From: JAFDWI01 sp963764215
Lineage (GTDB): Bacteria; Actinomycetota; Acidimicrobiia; Acidimicrobiales; Iamiaceae
Reading direction: 5' to 3'
Assembly (NCBI GenBank): GCA_963764215.1
Contig: CAVXRS010000007.1
Location: 62,001 to 126,000 of the forward strand
Length of the DNA stretch: 64,000 nucleotides
Shown here piece by piece: positions 1 through 9,926 of this stretch. The translations under genes and the position numbers were made by a program. Position 1 is the stretch's first letter. Every line of letters starts with the position of its first letter. The notes under the pieces were generated by a model that was not told where the DNA came from, made no database searches, and saw only the letters and a program-made list of their open reading frames with translations.

Positions 1-581
<581 letters not shown>

Positions 582-674
582 CCACCACCCCCTCCCCAAA
601 CGAATGTCGGGGCACGAAGTAGGTATGGTCAACTTCTGCGCGCTGCATTCGGCAAGCAACGGTGAGGAGCGGCG

Positions 675-1709
675 ATGAGAGTGGCTGAGTGCGTCGAGAT
701 CGGACCGCTCCAAGGCCTGGTTGTCGTCGAGCGCCCCGACCCGGTTCCCGGTCCTGGCATGGCGGCGATCGCCGTCGAAGCGGCCGGTGTGAACTACGTG
801 GACGCGCTGTTCGTGCAGGGTCGGTATCAGATCAAACCGCCGGTGCCCTTCGTGCCCGGCAGTGAAGTGGCCGGCACCATCGAGTCGGTGGGTGAGGGGG
901 TTGCGAAAGACGCCGTGGGCCGGCGCGTCGTGGCGATGTGCGGGCTGGGCGGATTCGCCGAGCGGGTGGCCGTGCCGGCCATGAGCTGTGTCGGGATCCC
1001 CGAAAACCTGGACGCTGCCCGTGCCGCCGCCTTCATCCAGAGCTACTGCACCGCCCGATTCGCCCTCGCCACGCGCGCCCGACTCGAACCGGGCGAGACC
1101 GTGCTCGTGCTCGGCGGAGGCGGGGGAGTCGGCCAGGCGACGATCGCCGTGGCCCGCGCGGCCGGCGCTCGGGTGGCGGCGGTGGCGTCGACACCCGCCA
1201 AGCGCGCCGCGGCCTCGACGGCAGGGGCCGAAGTGGCGTTGGACGCCAATGGGCTGCACGCTGCGCGGGACGGAACCATCGCCGAGAGCGACGCCCAGGA
1301 TGCGACCGACGATCCGGACAAGCGACTGGTGCAGGCCGTCCGAGACTGGTCGGGGGGTGGCGTCGATGTGGCGCTCGACCCGGTCGGTGGCTCGATGAGC
1401 CTGGTCGCGCTGCGAGCGTTGGGACTGTTCGGGAGGTTGTGTGTGATCGGGTTCCCCGCCGGGATTCCCGAATTGCCCGCCAATCAGATTCTGCTGCGCA
1501 ATCGGACGGTGCTCGGGGTGGACTGGGGTGCCTGGTCGATGAAGGACGCCGACGGCCAACGAGCCCTGCTCGATGGATTGCTCGCCGATGTCGAGGCGGG
1601 CAGGCTGAGCCCGGCACCACCCGAGACCCGTCCGCTCGACGGAGTGGTCGGGGCGCTCGAGGACCTGACGGCACGTCGGGTCACGGGCAAACTCGTCCTG
1701 ATCCCCTGA
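675..1709 (+). CDS. MDR-family NADPH:quinone oxidoreductase-like protein
   Basis: A 344-residue medium-chain dehydrogenase/reductase. Residues 1-125 form a GroES-like fold with the typical GSEVAGTIESVG block at 62-73. Residues 140-270 are a Rossmann domain with the dinucleotide-binding LGGGGGVG at 146-153. No structural-zinc Cys cluster is visible, so this is the zinc-free quinone oxidoreductase/enoyl reductase branch, which uses NADPH to reduce quinones or activated double bonds. The substrate cannot be told from sequence. ATG at 675 follows a GAGGAG ribosome-binding site at about 664. It stands alone, about 90 bases after icd. Confidence 0.85.
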   Translation: MRVAECVEIGPLQGLVVVERPDPVPGPGMAAIAVEAAGVNYVDALFVQGRYQIKPPVPFVPGSEVAGTIESVGEGVAKDAVGRRVVAMCGLGGFAERVAVPAMSCVGIPENLDAARAAAFIQSYCTARFALATRARLEPGETVLVLGGGGGVGQATIAVARAAGARVAAVASTPAKRAAASTAGAEVALDANGLHAARDGTIAESDAQDATDDPDKRLVQAVRDWSGGGVDVALDPVGGSMSLVALRALGLFGRLCVIGFPAGIPELPANQILLRNRTVLGVDWGAWSMKDADGQRALLDGLLADVEAGRLSPAPPETRPLDGVVGALEDLTARRVTGKLVLIP

Positions 1710-1796
1710 TGACGCTGGACTGACCCCCGATCATCGACCGGCGACAGCCAGGTCGTCTGAAACATTTCCGGGAAAGCCGTGCAGGGCGGCGTGGTG

Positions 1797-1872
1797 GTGC
1801 AAATTTCGGGGATGGGGGCGTGGTGGTGCAAATTTCGGGGAAGGAGGCGTGGTGGTGGTGCAAATTTCGGGG
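1797..1872 (+). repeat. Three tandem copies of GTGCAAATTTCGGGG
   Basis: Identical 15-base cores start at 1797, 1826 and 1858. They are separated by similar GC-rich spacers (gatgggggcgtgg, aaggaggcgtggtgg), giving a period of 29 then 32 bases. The array lies between the converging MDR and Eis-like genes and ends just before the stop codon of the latter. The AAATTT core stands out in this high-GC sequence. The same core forms the arms of palindromic elements at 38219-38273 and, degenerate, at 30218-30272. Three near-tandem units with short similar spacers do not resemble a CRISPR array. Confidence 0.85.
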
Positions 1873-1884
1873 ATGGGGGCGTGG

Positions 1885-3166
1885 TCAGAATTCGATCGGC
1901 CACCACGGCCGGTCGGCGAGCGCGAACAGGGCATCGGCGAGGTCGATCGCGGTCGCATCGCCGGTGACCCGACCGGCCGCAGCGAGCTCCGACGGGGCAA
2001 CGCCGCCGATCGTGGCCGAGGCCAGATCGGCAGTGTCGAGGCTGATGGTCGACGTTCCCGCGCTCTCGGAGTCCGTTCGATCCAGCCGTTTGCAGATTCC
2101 CACTTCGCCCCGGTCGGCACTCGTGAGACGGAACCGACCCCCACATTCGGGTCGTGTCCGGTCGGTCACGTCCAGGTCGAGGGTGCCGGGGGCGCCATAG
2201 GTCCGGGCCGACAGCGTGGCCTCCACATCGAGCAGCCGTGCCCAGACCATGTCGGCAGACGCGAGGGTGCGGAGTCGGCGTGGTTCGACGAGGCGCCGGC
2301 GAATCGTCGGTTCCCGTGGTCCGACCTCCCAGACGACGGTGGTCACCAGGTCGATCGACGCCAGAAAGGACCACAACGCGGCTTCGACCTCGGGCGACGT
2401 GCCGACGAGTTGTTCCAGGTACAGCGTGTTGGCCGCGAGGCGGTCCAATTCGTAGAACTCCTGTGCGATGCGCCAGGTGGCATAGCCGTCGGCGGTGCCC
2501 GCCGCGTCGCGGTGGACGACGCCCCGCAGCGGGGTCCGTCCACGACGGTTCGACTCCAGGTCGGTCCAGATCTCCGCCCACATTCCCGGCGAGAGGCTGA
2601 GCCACCCCGTCCGGGCCCGGCGCACCCGATCGAAGATGGCCTCGATCTCGCTCGTGTCGCCACCCGGATCGACCGGAACGAAGGATCCCGGATCGTCGAC
2701 CGGCGGATCGAACCGGACGGCATCGGCGGCGATGCTCAGGTGTGCCACGTCCATGGCGATCCCGTAGCCGAAGCGGCGGTAGATCGACGACTCGGACGCG
2801 GTGAGCAGGGCGACCACCTCACCGCGGCGGGCCGCGTCGTCGTGCAGCCAACCCAGCATCTCGGTCAGAATGCCGCGCCGTCGGTGGGTCGGTTCGAGGC
2901 CGATCATCGTGATGCCGGCGGCCGGTACGAGCGCTCCCCCGGGCATCGTCAACTCGAAGCTGAACGCACCGGACCCGGCGACCCAGCGCCCGTCGTCGCG
3001 GGCGCCGTAGCTGCGGTCGATCTCGTTGGACAGCGCCTCGCGCTCGGCCTCGGTCTCGGACCCGTCAGAGCCGTAGCTCCGGATGGAGACGCGGCAGGAA
3101 CTCGACGAGTTCGTCGGGCCGTGGGCCGCGGAACTCGAGGCCGTCGGTCCGTGGTGCAGCGCTCAT
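1885..3166 (-). CDS. Eis-like GNAT N-acetyltransferase (frameshifted)
   Basis: The main frame (2952 down to 1885) carries the Eis-type GNAT core: an FSFELTMPGG strand, the acetyl-CoA loop THRRRGILTEML, and IYRRFGYGIA. A second GNAT-like and SCP2-like C-terminal part follows. The protein ends in Phe, as in Eis, where the C-terminal carboxylate is thought to act as general base. Eis-family enzymes transfer acetyl groups from acetyl-CoA to amines. The N-terminus is in another frame: an ATG at 3166 begins MSAAPRTDGLEFRGPRP and reads to a stop near 3070, while the homologous continuation (ALSNEIDRSYGARDDGRWVA) runs in the main frame. One base gained or lost at about 3075-3095 would join them. The tandem repeat array abuts the 3' end. 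Confidence 0.75.
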
Positions 3167-3408
3167 GCCCACCACTCTTCCAGAGTGGCCCCGCAGCCTT
3201 CACCCGAATTCGCGCCGCGTGGGGCCGGGGCGGGAGCGGCCAGGGTGTCCTCTCGTCGCGCTTTTCGCTCCGTAGCGGTCCGACGCTGAGGCCCGGCCTT
3301 GAGCCGCGGACCGGGGTCTGCGAGAATCTGACGACCCGTCAGGTGTGGGCCGTCTACGCTGGTCGTCCGTCTGCACCCGATCCGCATCCGCGGCAGGAGG
3401 CTCCCGTC

Positions 3409-5146
3409 ATGCTCGATCATCTGATCACCGGCGGCACGATCGTCGACGGCACCGGCGCGCCCGGCTACGTCGGCGATGTCGGGATCAGAGACGGCCGACT
3501 CGTCGCCATCGGCCCGTCCGGCAGCATCACCGAAGCGGCGGAAGAGAGCTTCGACGCCACCGGGCTCGTTGTGTGCCCGGGATTCATCGACCCGCACACG
3601 CACTACGACGCTCAACTTCATTGGGATCCGCTGGCCACCCCGTCGAACGTGCACGGGGTGACGTCGATGGTCGTGGGCAACTGCGGGTTCTCACTCGCCC
3701 CGCTGCACGCTTCCGGACGCCGACTACACCCGTCGGATGATGGCCAAGGTCGAAGGCATGTCGCTGGCCGCGCTGGAAAACGGCGTCGAGTGGGACTGGG
3801 AGACGTTCGCCGATTTCCTCGACCGATTGGATGGACGCATCGCGATCAACACCGGGTTCATGGTCGGTCACTGTGCCTTGCGGCGTTACGTGATGGGCGC
3901 GGACGCCACGGCCGGTGAGGCGACGCCCGAGCAGATCGAAGCAATGGCGGCCGAGCTGCGCACCGCGATTCGTGCCGGTGGGTTGGGGTTCTCCACGACC
4001 CTGTCCAAGACCCATTCCGATGGTGACGGGGTGCCCGTGGCTTCGCGTCATGCCTCGGTGGACGAGCTCGTGGCGCTGAGTGCGGAGACCGGACGCCACG
4101 AGGGCACCAGTCTGGAAGCGGCCTTCACGGGTGGGCTGGATCAGTTCTCCGACGAGGAGATCGACGTCATCGCCAAGATGACCGGCGCGGCACAGCGCAC
4201 GCTCAACTGGAACGTGTTGACCGTCGATTCGTCGGTACCCGAGCGCATTCCCCGCCAGCTCGGCGCCGCCGCGGCGGTCGCAGCGGCCGGGGGCCGGGTC
4301 ATCGCGTTGACCATGCCGGTGCTGGTCCCGATGAACATGAACTTCGGTACGTTCTGCTCGTTCAACCTCATGCCCGGATGGGGCGAGATCCTGTCGCTGC
4401 CCCTCCCCGAGCGGATCGAGCAGCTCTCGGACCCGGCCGTGCGCGCGGGCATGGTGGAGCGGTCTCATTCGGCGGAGGCCGGCGTGTTCCGACGGCTCGC
4501 CGATTGGGACAACTACGTCATCGGCGACACCTTCTCCGAGGCGAATGACGGTCTGTCGGGACGGCGCGCGAGCGACTTGGCCGAAGCCTGGGACACCGAC
4601 AGCTTCAGTGCGCTGGTCCGGGTGGCGATCAACGACGACCTGAAGACCGTTCTCTGGCCCGGCGCGCCCGACAACGACCCCGAGTCGTGGCGGATGCGCA
4701 CCGAGGTGTGGGACGACCCCCGCGCCATGATCGGTGGATCGGACGCGGGGGCGCACCTGGACCGGATGGCCGGAGCCCCCTACACCACCCGCTTCCTGGG
4801 CGACATGATGCGAGGTCGCAAGCTGGTGAGCCTCGAGCGTGCCGTGCAGCTCATCACCGATGACCCCGCCAGGTTGTTCGGGATGGTCGAGCGGGGCCGG
4901 CTCGCCGAGGGTTACCACGCCGACGTGGTGGTGTTCGACCCGGAGACGATCGGTTCGGGGACCGCGAGGCTGGTCCACGATCTTCCCGGCGACAGCCCCC
5001 GGTTGACGGCCGAAGCGCACGGGGTGAGTCGGGTGTACGTGAACGGTGTGGTGACCGTGGAGGATTCCACGGCCACGGGGGCCAAACCGGGCAAGGTGCT
5101 GCGCAGCGGCACCGACACGGCCGACACCGAGGTCGCTGTCGCCTGA
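3409..5146 (+). CDS. N-acyl-D-amino acid deacylase / amidohydrolase (frameshifted)
   Basis: The gene begins at ATG 3409 behind a CAGGAGG site (3394-3400). The N-terminal part has the amidohydrolase signature: GGTIVDGTG, then GFIDPHTHYDAQ with the metal-binding HxH, then VVGNCGFSLAP. The frame breaks near 3705, and the continuation PDADYTRRMMAKVEGM is one frame over and runs to 5146. It includes GGSDAGAHLDRM with a metal/catalytic Asp and a C-terminal ADVVVFDPETIGSG strand that closes the metal-dependent beta-sandwich. Full length is about 578 residues, as usual for the D-aminoacylase/dihydroorotase-like family that hydrolyses N-acylated D-amino acids or related amides. True substrate unknown. 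The break fits one inserted or two lost bases. Confidence 0.82.
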
Positions 5147-5272
5147 TGGCCCCGAGCCCTGCGCTCGCCGGCATCCTCGACGCTCACCGCAACTCGGCAA
5201 CCGACGAAGACCCGGTCCGACGCCCTGGGACACTGCCATGCGCCGGCCAGGGTGATCTCTAGGCTCGGTTCC

Positions 5273-5771
5273 ATGGCGATCGACTCGAAACTGCTCAATG
5301 CGATCACGTGGCGTATTCCCAACGCGGCTCGTGCTGATCGGTTCTCGGGCCGGTGGCGAGCGCAACGCCATGACCGCATCCTGGGTGACCCAGCTGGCGA
5401 TGGAACCGGTGCTTATCGGGGTGAGCGTCGAGGTCGACGCGGTGACGACGCGGCTGATTCGTGCAGGAGGTTCGTTCACGGTGAACCTGTGGGCCGCCGA
5501 TGACGCGCGGGCGATGGTGAAGTTCGCGAAGCCCGCCGATGTCACCGACGGTGCGATCAAGGGCCGTGCCGTCCACGATGCTCCGAGCGGAGCGCCGGTG
5601 TTCGACGAGGCGGTCGCCTGGTTGGACTGCGCCGTGCGCCACACGGTCGAGCTGGGCAGCCACGTGTTGTTCGTGGGCGAGGTGACGGCGCTCGAAGAAC
5701 GGGACGCCGACGCCCAGGTGGCGTCCATGGCCCACACCCGGATGCGCTACGGGGGTGTGCAGCGGCACTGA
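5273..5771 (+). CDS. Flavin reductase-like domain protein (frameshifted)
   Basis: ATG 5273 starts MAIDSKLLNAITWRIP. The rest of the protein (TRLVLIGSRAGGERNAMTASWV onward to 5771) lies one frame over, with the break at the CCC run near 5318. Joined, this is a protein of about 165 residues of the flavin reductase/FMN-binding split-barrel family, with the typical NAMTASWVTQLAMEP and FTVNLWAADDARAM segments that bind flavin and NAD(P)H. Members supply reduced flavin to partner oxygenases or bind FMN themselves. No monooxygenase partner is adjacent, so the client is unknown. It is followed 48 bases on by the converging esterase gene. Confidence 0.78.
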
Positions 5772-5819
5772 CGGTGCGTGGTCGAGAAGGACCGGGCAGT
5801 ACTGGACCGGTCGCCGCGC

Positions 5820-6815
5820 TCACCCGGTGCGCGGGTGCGCCTGGAACCAGTCGAGTGCCAGCCTGGTCGCGTCGATGGTCTGCGTGGTCGGTCCGATCTT
5901 GACGGTTGCACCGGGCCAGGTGTGGCCGCCGCCGACGATGGTGTAGAGCACGAGGTCGGCCGAGCAGTTCCGGTAGGTCCAGCGTTCGACGTCGGCGCCG
6001 ATCTTCTTCACCTCGGGTTTCGGGTCGCACGAGTTGCCCTTGGCCCAGCTCACGATGTTCTCGTGTGTGCCGGGCAGCCCCGCGTTGGGACTGTTCGGGA
6101 AGCTGTGGCCCGATCCTGCGCCGTAGGGGACCACCTGATCCGCGGTGCCGTGGAATGCGAGTACCGGCACCGGCGGGCAGTTCGGCGGATGGACCTCGAC
6201 CGCGACGAGCACGGCCGCCGCGAACGTGTCGGGTTCGGTGCATGCGGTGATCGCCGCTTTCCAGGCGCCGAGCGACATGCCGATCAGGAACACCCGGTCA
6301 CGATCGATGCAGTAGCGCGACTCGATGTTCTTCACGAGCGCCATGAGAAAATCGTGATCGGTCCCGGTAGCTCCCAGTTGCCATTTTCCGGCGATGGCGT
6401 CGGGTGCGACGGTGATCATGCCCCGACTGCCCGCCTGTCGGGGCAGGTCGCTGTACACGCTCGCCTGGATGGCGTTCGATCCGGACCCGTGGAGGTTCAC
6501 GATGAGCGGCGTCGGACGGTTGCGGGAATAGTCGTCGGGTACGCCGAGGCGGTAGTCGCGGGTGGTGCCGGCGACGGAGATCGTCTCGGCAACGTCGCCG
6601 GGGATCTTGTCGGTGAGTACCGGAGCGTCGGCGGGGTGACCGCACCCGGCGCTGCCCGCAGGCGTCGTCGACGAGGTCGGTGTTGTCGTGCCGGACGGGG
6701 AGGTGGTGCCCGATGCGGCGCGGCCGTTGCTCCCGGTGCTGCTGCACGCGGACAGGACGATAAGCAGCGAGAACGCGGTGATGGCGAAGCGACGTCGCGC
6801 CGAGGCAGTCGGCAT
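5820..6815 (-). CDS. Secreted lipoprotein esterase, PHB depolymerase-like
   Basis: The start at 6815 (MPTASARRRF) gives a signal peptide with a lipobox (LSAC), followed by a Ser/Thr/Gly-rich linker and an alpha/beta-hydrolase domain, 331 residues in all. The oxyanion segment IVNLHGSGSNA, nucleophile elbow GMSLGA, a likely catalytic Asp near GTADQVVPYG, and the His in GGGHTWPG follow the polyhydroxybutyrate depolymerase/feruloyl esterase (LpqC-like) pattern. It is probably anchored to the outer face of the membrane and cleaves ester bonds of polymeric or aromatic substrates. The frame is open upstream to 6932 but that stretch lacks a signal peptide. It is divergent from the aldehyde dehydrogenase gene with about 140 bases between. 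Confidence 0.82.
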   Translation of the reverse strand: MPTASARRRFAITAFSLLIVLSACSSTGSNGRAASGTTSPSGTTTPTSSTTPAGSAGCGHPADAPVLTDKIPGDVAETISVAGTTRDYRLGVPDDYSRNRPTPLIVNLHGSGSNAIQASVYSDLPRQAGSRGMITVAPDAIAGKWQLGATGTDHDFLMALVKNIESRYCIDRDRVFLIGMSLGAWKAAITACTEPDTFAAAVLVAVEVHPPNCPPVPVLAFHGTADQVVPYGAGSGHSFPNSPNAGLPGTHENIVSWAKGNSCDPKPEVKKIGADVERWTYRNCSADLVLYTIVGGGHTWPGATVKIGPTTQTIDATRLALDWFQAHPRTG

Positions 6816-6958
6816 CGGGACATTCTTGCTCGACCGTCGCTGGGCCCACGCGCCGATCGGCCGGATGCACATCGGGTCCACGGCTCCTAGCATGAACGGT
6901 GGAACCCGCGATCGCCCATGGTTGCGGGACACAGCGACCGTGCAAGAAGGGGATCACC

Positions 6959-8398
6959 ATGACCGGCACCAACGACCACGACCAGCTCTACATCGACGGT
7001 GCGTGGGTCGACCCCGACGGGACGGAACGCATCGACGTGCTCAACGCCACCACCGAAGCGGTGATGGGCCACGTCCCCGCGGGCACCGCCGTCGACGCGG
7101 ACCGCGCCGTGATCGCCGCCCGGGCCGCGTTCGATTCCTGGGCGGCGACCGAGCCGAAGATCCGGGCCGAGTACGTGGCTCGCATGGGCACCGGCATCGG
7201 CGAACGGGCCGAGGAGATCGCGCAGGTGGTCACCGGGGAGCTCGGAATGCCTGCCAAGTTGTCGCTGTTGATTCAGGCCGGCCTTCCCCAGGCCGTGGCC
7301 GCGAGCATCGCCGGGTTGGCCGAGTCCTTTCCCTGGGAAGAAGAGATCGGCAACTCGCTCGTGCTGCGCGAACCTGCCGGCGTCGTCGCGGCGATCACAC
7401 CGTGGAACTATCCGCTGCACCAGATCGTGAACAAGGTCGCGGGCGCGCTCGTGGCCGGGTGCACGATCGTGGTCAAACCCAGCGAGGTCGCCCCGACACC
7501 CGCGTTCATTCTCGCCGAGATCATCGACACGCTCGGTCTGCCGCCGGGGGTGTTCAACCTGGTCTCGGGTTACGGTCCGGTGGTGGGTGAGGCGCTCGCC
7601 GCGCACCCCGAGGTCGACCTGGTCAGCTTCACCGGTTCGACCCGGGCCGGCAGGCGGGTCGCCGAGCTCGCCGCCGCGGACATCAAGAAGGTTGCGCTCG
7701 AGCTGGGCGGCAAATCGGCGAACATCCTGCTCGACGACCTGGACGGCGACGACCTGACGAGGGCCGCGAAAGCCGCCGTGGGCGCGTGCTACATCAATTC
7801 GGGCCAGACCTGCACCGCGCTCACGCGCCTGCTGGTTCCGCGCGACCGACAGCGCGAGGTGGTGGACCTGGTGCGCGACGAGGTCGACGCGAACTGGACG
7901 GTCGGCGATCCGACCGTCGAAGGGACTCGGCTCGGACCGGTGATCTCGGCCACCCAGCGCGACCGGGTTCGTGGCTACATCGAAAAGGGTGTCGAAGAAG
8001 GCGCGACGCTGGTCACCGGAGGGGCGGAACCACCCGAAGGGCTCGACTCGGGCTATTTCATCCAGCCCACCGTGTTCGCTGACGTGGACACCTCGATGAC
8101 CATCGCCCAGGAGGAGATCTTCGGGCCGGTCCTGTCGATCCTGCCCTACGACGACACCGAGGAAGCGGTACGAATCGCGAACGACTCGAACTACGGACTC
8201 TCCGGCGGGGTCTGGTCGGCGGATCCGGAGCGGGCCAAAGCCGTCGCCCGACGGATCCGCACCGGTCAACTCGACATCAACGGAGGCAACTTCAACCCCG
8301 TGGCCCCCTTCGGTGGCTACAAGCACTCCGGTATCGGTCGCGAGCTGGGTCGTTTCGGTATCGAGGAGTTCTGCGAGATCAAGTCCCTGCAGCTCTGA
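6959..8398 (+). CDS. NAD(P)-dependent aldehyde dehydrogenase
   Basis: A 479-residue classic aldehyde dehydrogenase, which oxidises an aldehyde to the acid with NAD(P)+. Visible are the cofactor-binding PWNYPLHQ and FTGSTRAGRRVAE segments, the general base Glu248 in LELGGKSANI, and the nucleophile Cys285 in NSGQTCTA. The closing IFGPVLSILPYD and GPFGGYKHSGIGRELG-type blocks (here VAPFGGYKHSG) are also present. It resembles the betaine/4-aminobutyraldehyde-like group, but substrate cannot be assigned. ATG 6959 is preceded by an AGAAGGGG site. It is monocistronic as far as can be seen. Confidence 0.92.
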   Translation: MTGTNDHDQLYIDGAWVDPDGTERIDVLNATTEAVMGHVPAGTAVDADRAVIAARAAFDSWAATEPKIRAEYVARMGTGIGERAEEIAQVVTGELGMPAKLSLLIQAGLPQAVAASIAGLAESFPWEEEIGNSLVLREPAGVVAAITPWNYPLHQIVNKVAGALVAGCTIVVKPSEVAPTPAFILAEIIDTLGLPPGVFNLVSGYGPVVGEALAAHPEVDLVSFTGSTRAGRRVAELAAADIKKVALELGGKSANILLDDLDGDDLTRAAKAAVGACYINSGQTCTALTRLLVPRDRQREVVDLVRDEVDANWTVGDPTVEGTRLGPVISATQRDRVRGYIEKGVEEGATLVTGGAEPPEGLDSGYFIQPTVFADVDTSMTIAQEEIFGPVLSILPYDDTEEAVRIANDSNYGLSGGVWSADPERAKAVARRIRTGQLDINGGNFNPVAPFGGYKHSGIGRELGRFGIEEFCEIKSLQL

Positions 8399-8433
8399 CG
8401 AAAGCGCCTCCGCGCAGCGTCATCGGCGCCGGG

Positions 8434-9096
8434 TCAGGCGGCCATGTAGGTGTTCTGGAGTTCGTCCTGGATGACGACGGCGACCCCGTCGGGTGCGCGC
8501 AACCTGAGCACGTCGTCGAGCGTCCGGGATGTGAGGGTCCACCCCGCGGGGAGGTCGAGGCGTGCGGCCAGGCCGCTCAGCGAGCTCTCGTCGAGGGTCG
8601 GGTCCACGGCCAGGCAGTAGGCCTGCATCACGTACACCCGGCCGTCCGGGGCACGCAGCTCGTGCACGGTGCGGCCGCTCGACCATTCCCAGACGGTGTC
8701 TCGGAGAACGGTCCGCTCGGTGTAGGGCCCGAGGGCCGGTAGTTCAGTTCCCAGGTCCACCGACGCGACCAGGGTCATGTCCAGCGAGCCGAACCGTTCG
8801 ACCCGGCGGTCGGTTCGGGGCACGTTCTCGATGACGTCCATCAACCAGTGGCGGGGGCCGTTCAACAAGGCGAGCAGTCCGTCGTGTTCACGTGCGATCG
8901 CCTCGGCATCGAGTTCGTCCCAGGCTTGTTGGGGGCAGTCGTTCAGCCCCATGCTGTTCCAGACGTCTGCGCTGAAGTTGCCGTCGTTTTCGTGCACGAG
9001 CAGGACTTCGCCGTAGCGCAGGCCCCGAAGTCCGCTGATGCGGGCCGCGCCCGGGGCGGTGAGCACCACCGGCGCATCGATTGTCAGGTCGGTCAT
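8434..9096 (-). CDS. Conserved-looking hypothetical protein
   Basis: A 220-residue soluble protein that I do not recognise. The start at 9096 (MTDLTIDAPVVLTAPG) has a good GAGGAG site; the frame is open a little further upstream, but that stretch overlaps an operator-like palindrome. Striking segments are VLLVHENDGNFSADVWNSMGLNDCP, rich in Asn and acidic residues, and a C-terminal half with alternating strands (RVYVMQAYCLAVDP, DGVAVVIQDELQNTYMAA). There is no signal peptide and no membrane segment. Coding is supported by steady codon use and a clean ribosome-binding site. It converges on the aldehyde dehydrogenase gene, so the two do not share a transcript. Confidence 0.7.
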   Translation of the reverse strand: MTDLTIDAPVVLTAPGAARISGLRGLRYGEVLLVHENDGNFSADVWNSMGLNDCPQQAWDELDAEAIAREHDGLLALLNGPRHWLMDVIENVPRTDRRVERFGSLDMTLVASVDLGTELPALGPYTERTVLRDTVWEWSSGRTVHELRAPDGRVYVMQAYCLAVDPTLDESSLSGLAARLDLPAGWTLTSRTLDDVLRLRAPDGVAVVIQDELQNTYMAA

Positions 9097-9130
9097 GGTG
9101 CTCCTCGTCGGTGGTCCCGTCCCGACAGTT

Positions 9131-9156
9131 TTGACACCTGCACTGTCAATTGTCAA
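9131..9156. promoter_or_regulatory. Operator-like inverted repeat TTGACA-N7-TGTCAA
   Basis: A perfect 19-base inverted repeat, TTGACACCTGCACTGTCAA (9131-9149), is followed at once by a further half-site TTGTCAA (9150-9156). It lies 35 bases upstream of the hypothetical gene starting at 9096 and just past the 3' end of the phosphotransferase gene. Spaced dyads like this are typical operators for dimeric regulators, and the TTGACA half-site could also serve as a -35 box read leftward. No regulator gene is adjacent, so the binding protein is unknown. Confidence 0.45.
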
Positions 9157-9190
9157 CGGGTGCTGATGGCGGAGCGGTCATCGGATCTGC

Positions 9191-9895
9191 CTATGTGGAG
9201 CGCTCGGCGAGGCGCAGCATCTCGGCGCTCTCGGCTTCGGAGAGGTTGGGGTCCGCGCTCTTCCACCGCGCGGTCGGCAGCAGATGCCGTCGGAACTCGT
9301 CGGGATCGAATGAGGAGACGAAGCGTCGTGCGAACCAGGCGCGGGCTGCGCTCAGCAGGGTCACGGTCGCGCGTGGGCCGGGTATCTCCGCCGACCGGAG
9401 CACCAACCAGGTCAGTGCCACATCCGTTGCCCAGTGCCCGCGGGCGACGTTCGTCCAGTCGATGACCACGGGCCCGGCCGAGGTCATGAGCACGTTCAGC
9501 GGATGGAGATCGAGGTGCACCAGGGAGTCCCCCGGTGCACCCGGTGCGGAGGGCAGCCACCCTGGTGGCTCGAGTTCGTGGAGCCGTTGATGGAGCTGCG
9601 CCAACTGATCTGCGCGGTGCCGAAGCGTCCACGGGGCTCGGGCCACCGCATCGAGCATCGGCACACCGTCGATCCGCTCCATGACGAGGTCGCGGCCGTC
9701 GGGGCTGATCTCCTCGACGGCCGGCACCGGATACCCGTGCTCGTGGAGGTAGGCCATCGTCTTCGCCTCGGTCGCCATGGAGTGGCCGTTGCGCGCCCGG
9801 CGCAGCACGGTACCCGGCCCGTACTCGAAGATCTGCGCGTCGCGCCCCTCACCGACGAGCGGACCGTGCTGATGCATCGGCCAACCATAAGCCAT
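9191..9895 (-). CDS. Aminoglycoside phosphotransferase/kinase-like protein (APH family)
   Basis: A 234-residue protein with the APH-family kinase-like fold. The N-lobe has a strand with LRRARNGHSMATEAKTM, and TEAK supplies the likely conserved Glu/Lys. The catalytic loop HLDLHPLNVL (HxDxxxxN) and the metal-binding VIDWTN that follows are both intact, so ATP-dependent phosphotransfer is plausible. Known members act on aminoglycosides, choline, homoserine or sugars; the substrate here is open. ATG 9895 gives the compact fold; the open frame upstream to 10141 is antisense to the neighbouring phosphoesterase and is not counted. It reads in the same direction as the two genes upstream, 31 bases after the phosphoesterase stop, so a small operon is likely. 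Confidence 0.8.
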   Translation of the reverse strand: MAYGWPMHQHGPLVGEGRDAQIFEYGPGTVLRRARNGHSMATEAKTMAYLHEHGYPVPAVEEISPDGRDLVMERIDGVPMLDAVARAPWTLRHRADQLAQLHQRLHELEPPGWLPSAPGAPGDSLVHLDLHPLNVLMTSAGPVVIDWTNVARGHWATDVALTWLVLRSAEIPGPRATVTLLSAARAWFARRFVSSFDPDEFRRHLLPTARWKSADPNLSEAESAEMLRLAERST

Positions 9896-9926
9896 GTCGA
9901 CCGGCTCCGGTCGGGGCCCGCGCTGC

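Noticed and set aside
1797..1872. Short CRISPR array
   Set aside because: Only three units, with similar rather than unique spacers of about 14-17 bases, and no cas genes nearby.
3584..5737. 717-codon minus-strand frame across the D-aminoacylase and flavin reductase genes
   Set aside because: It is antisense to two genes with strong motifs; it lacks a ribosome-binding site and has shadow-type composition.
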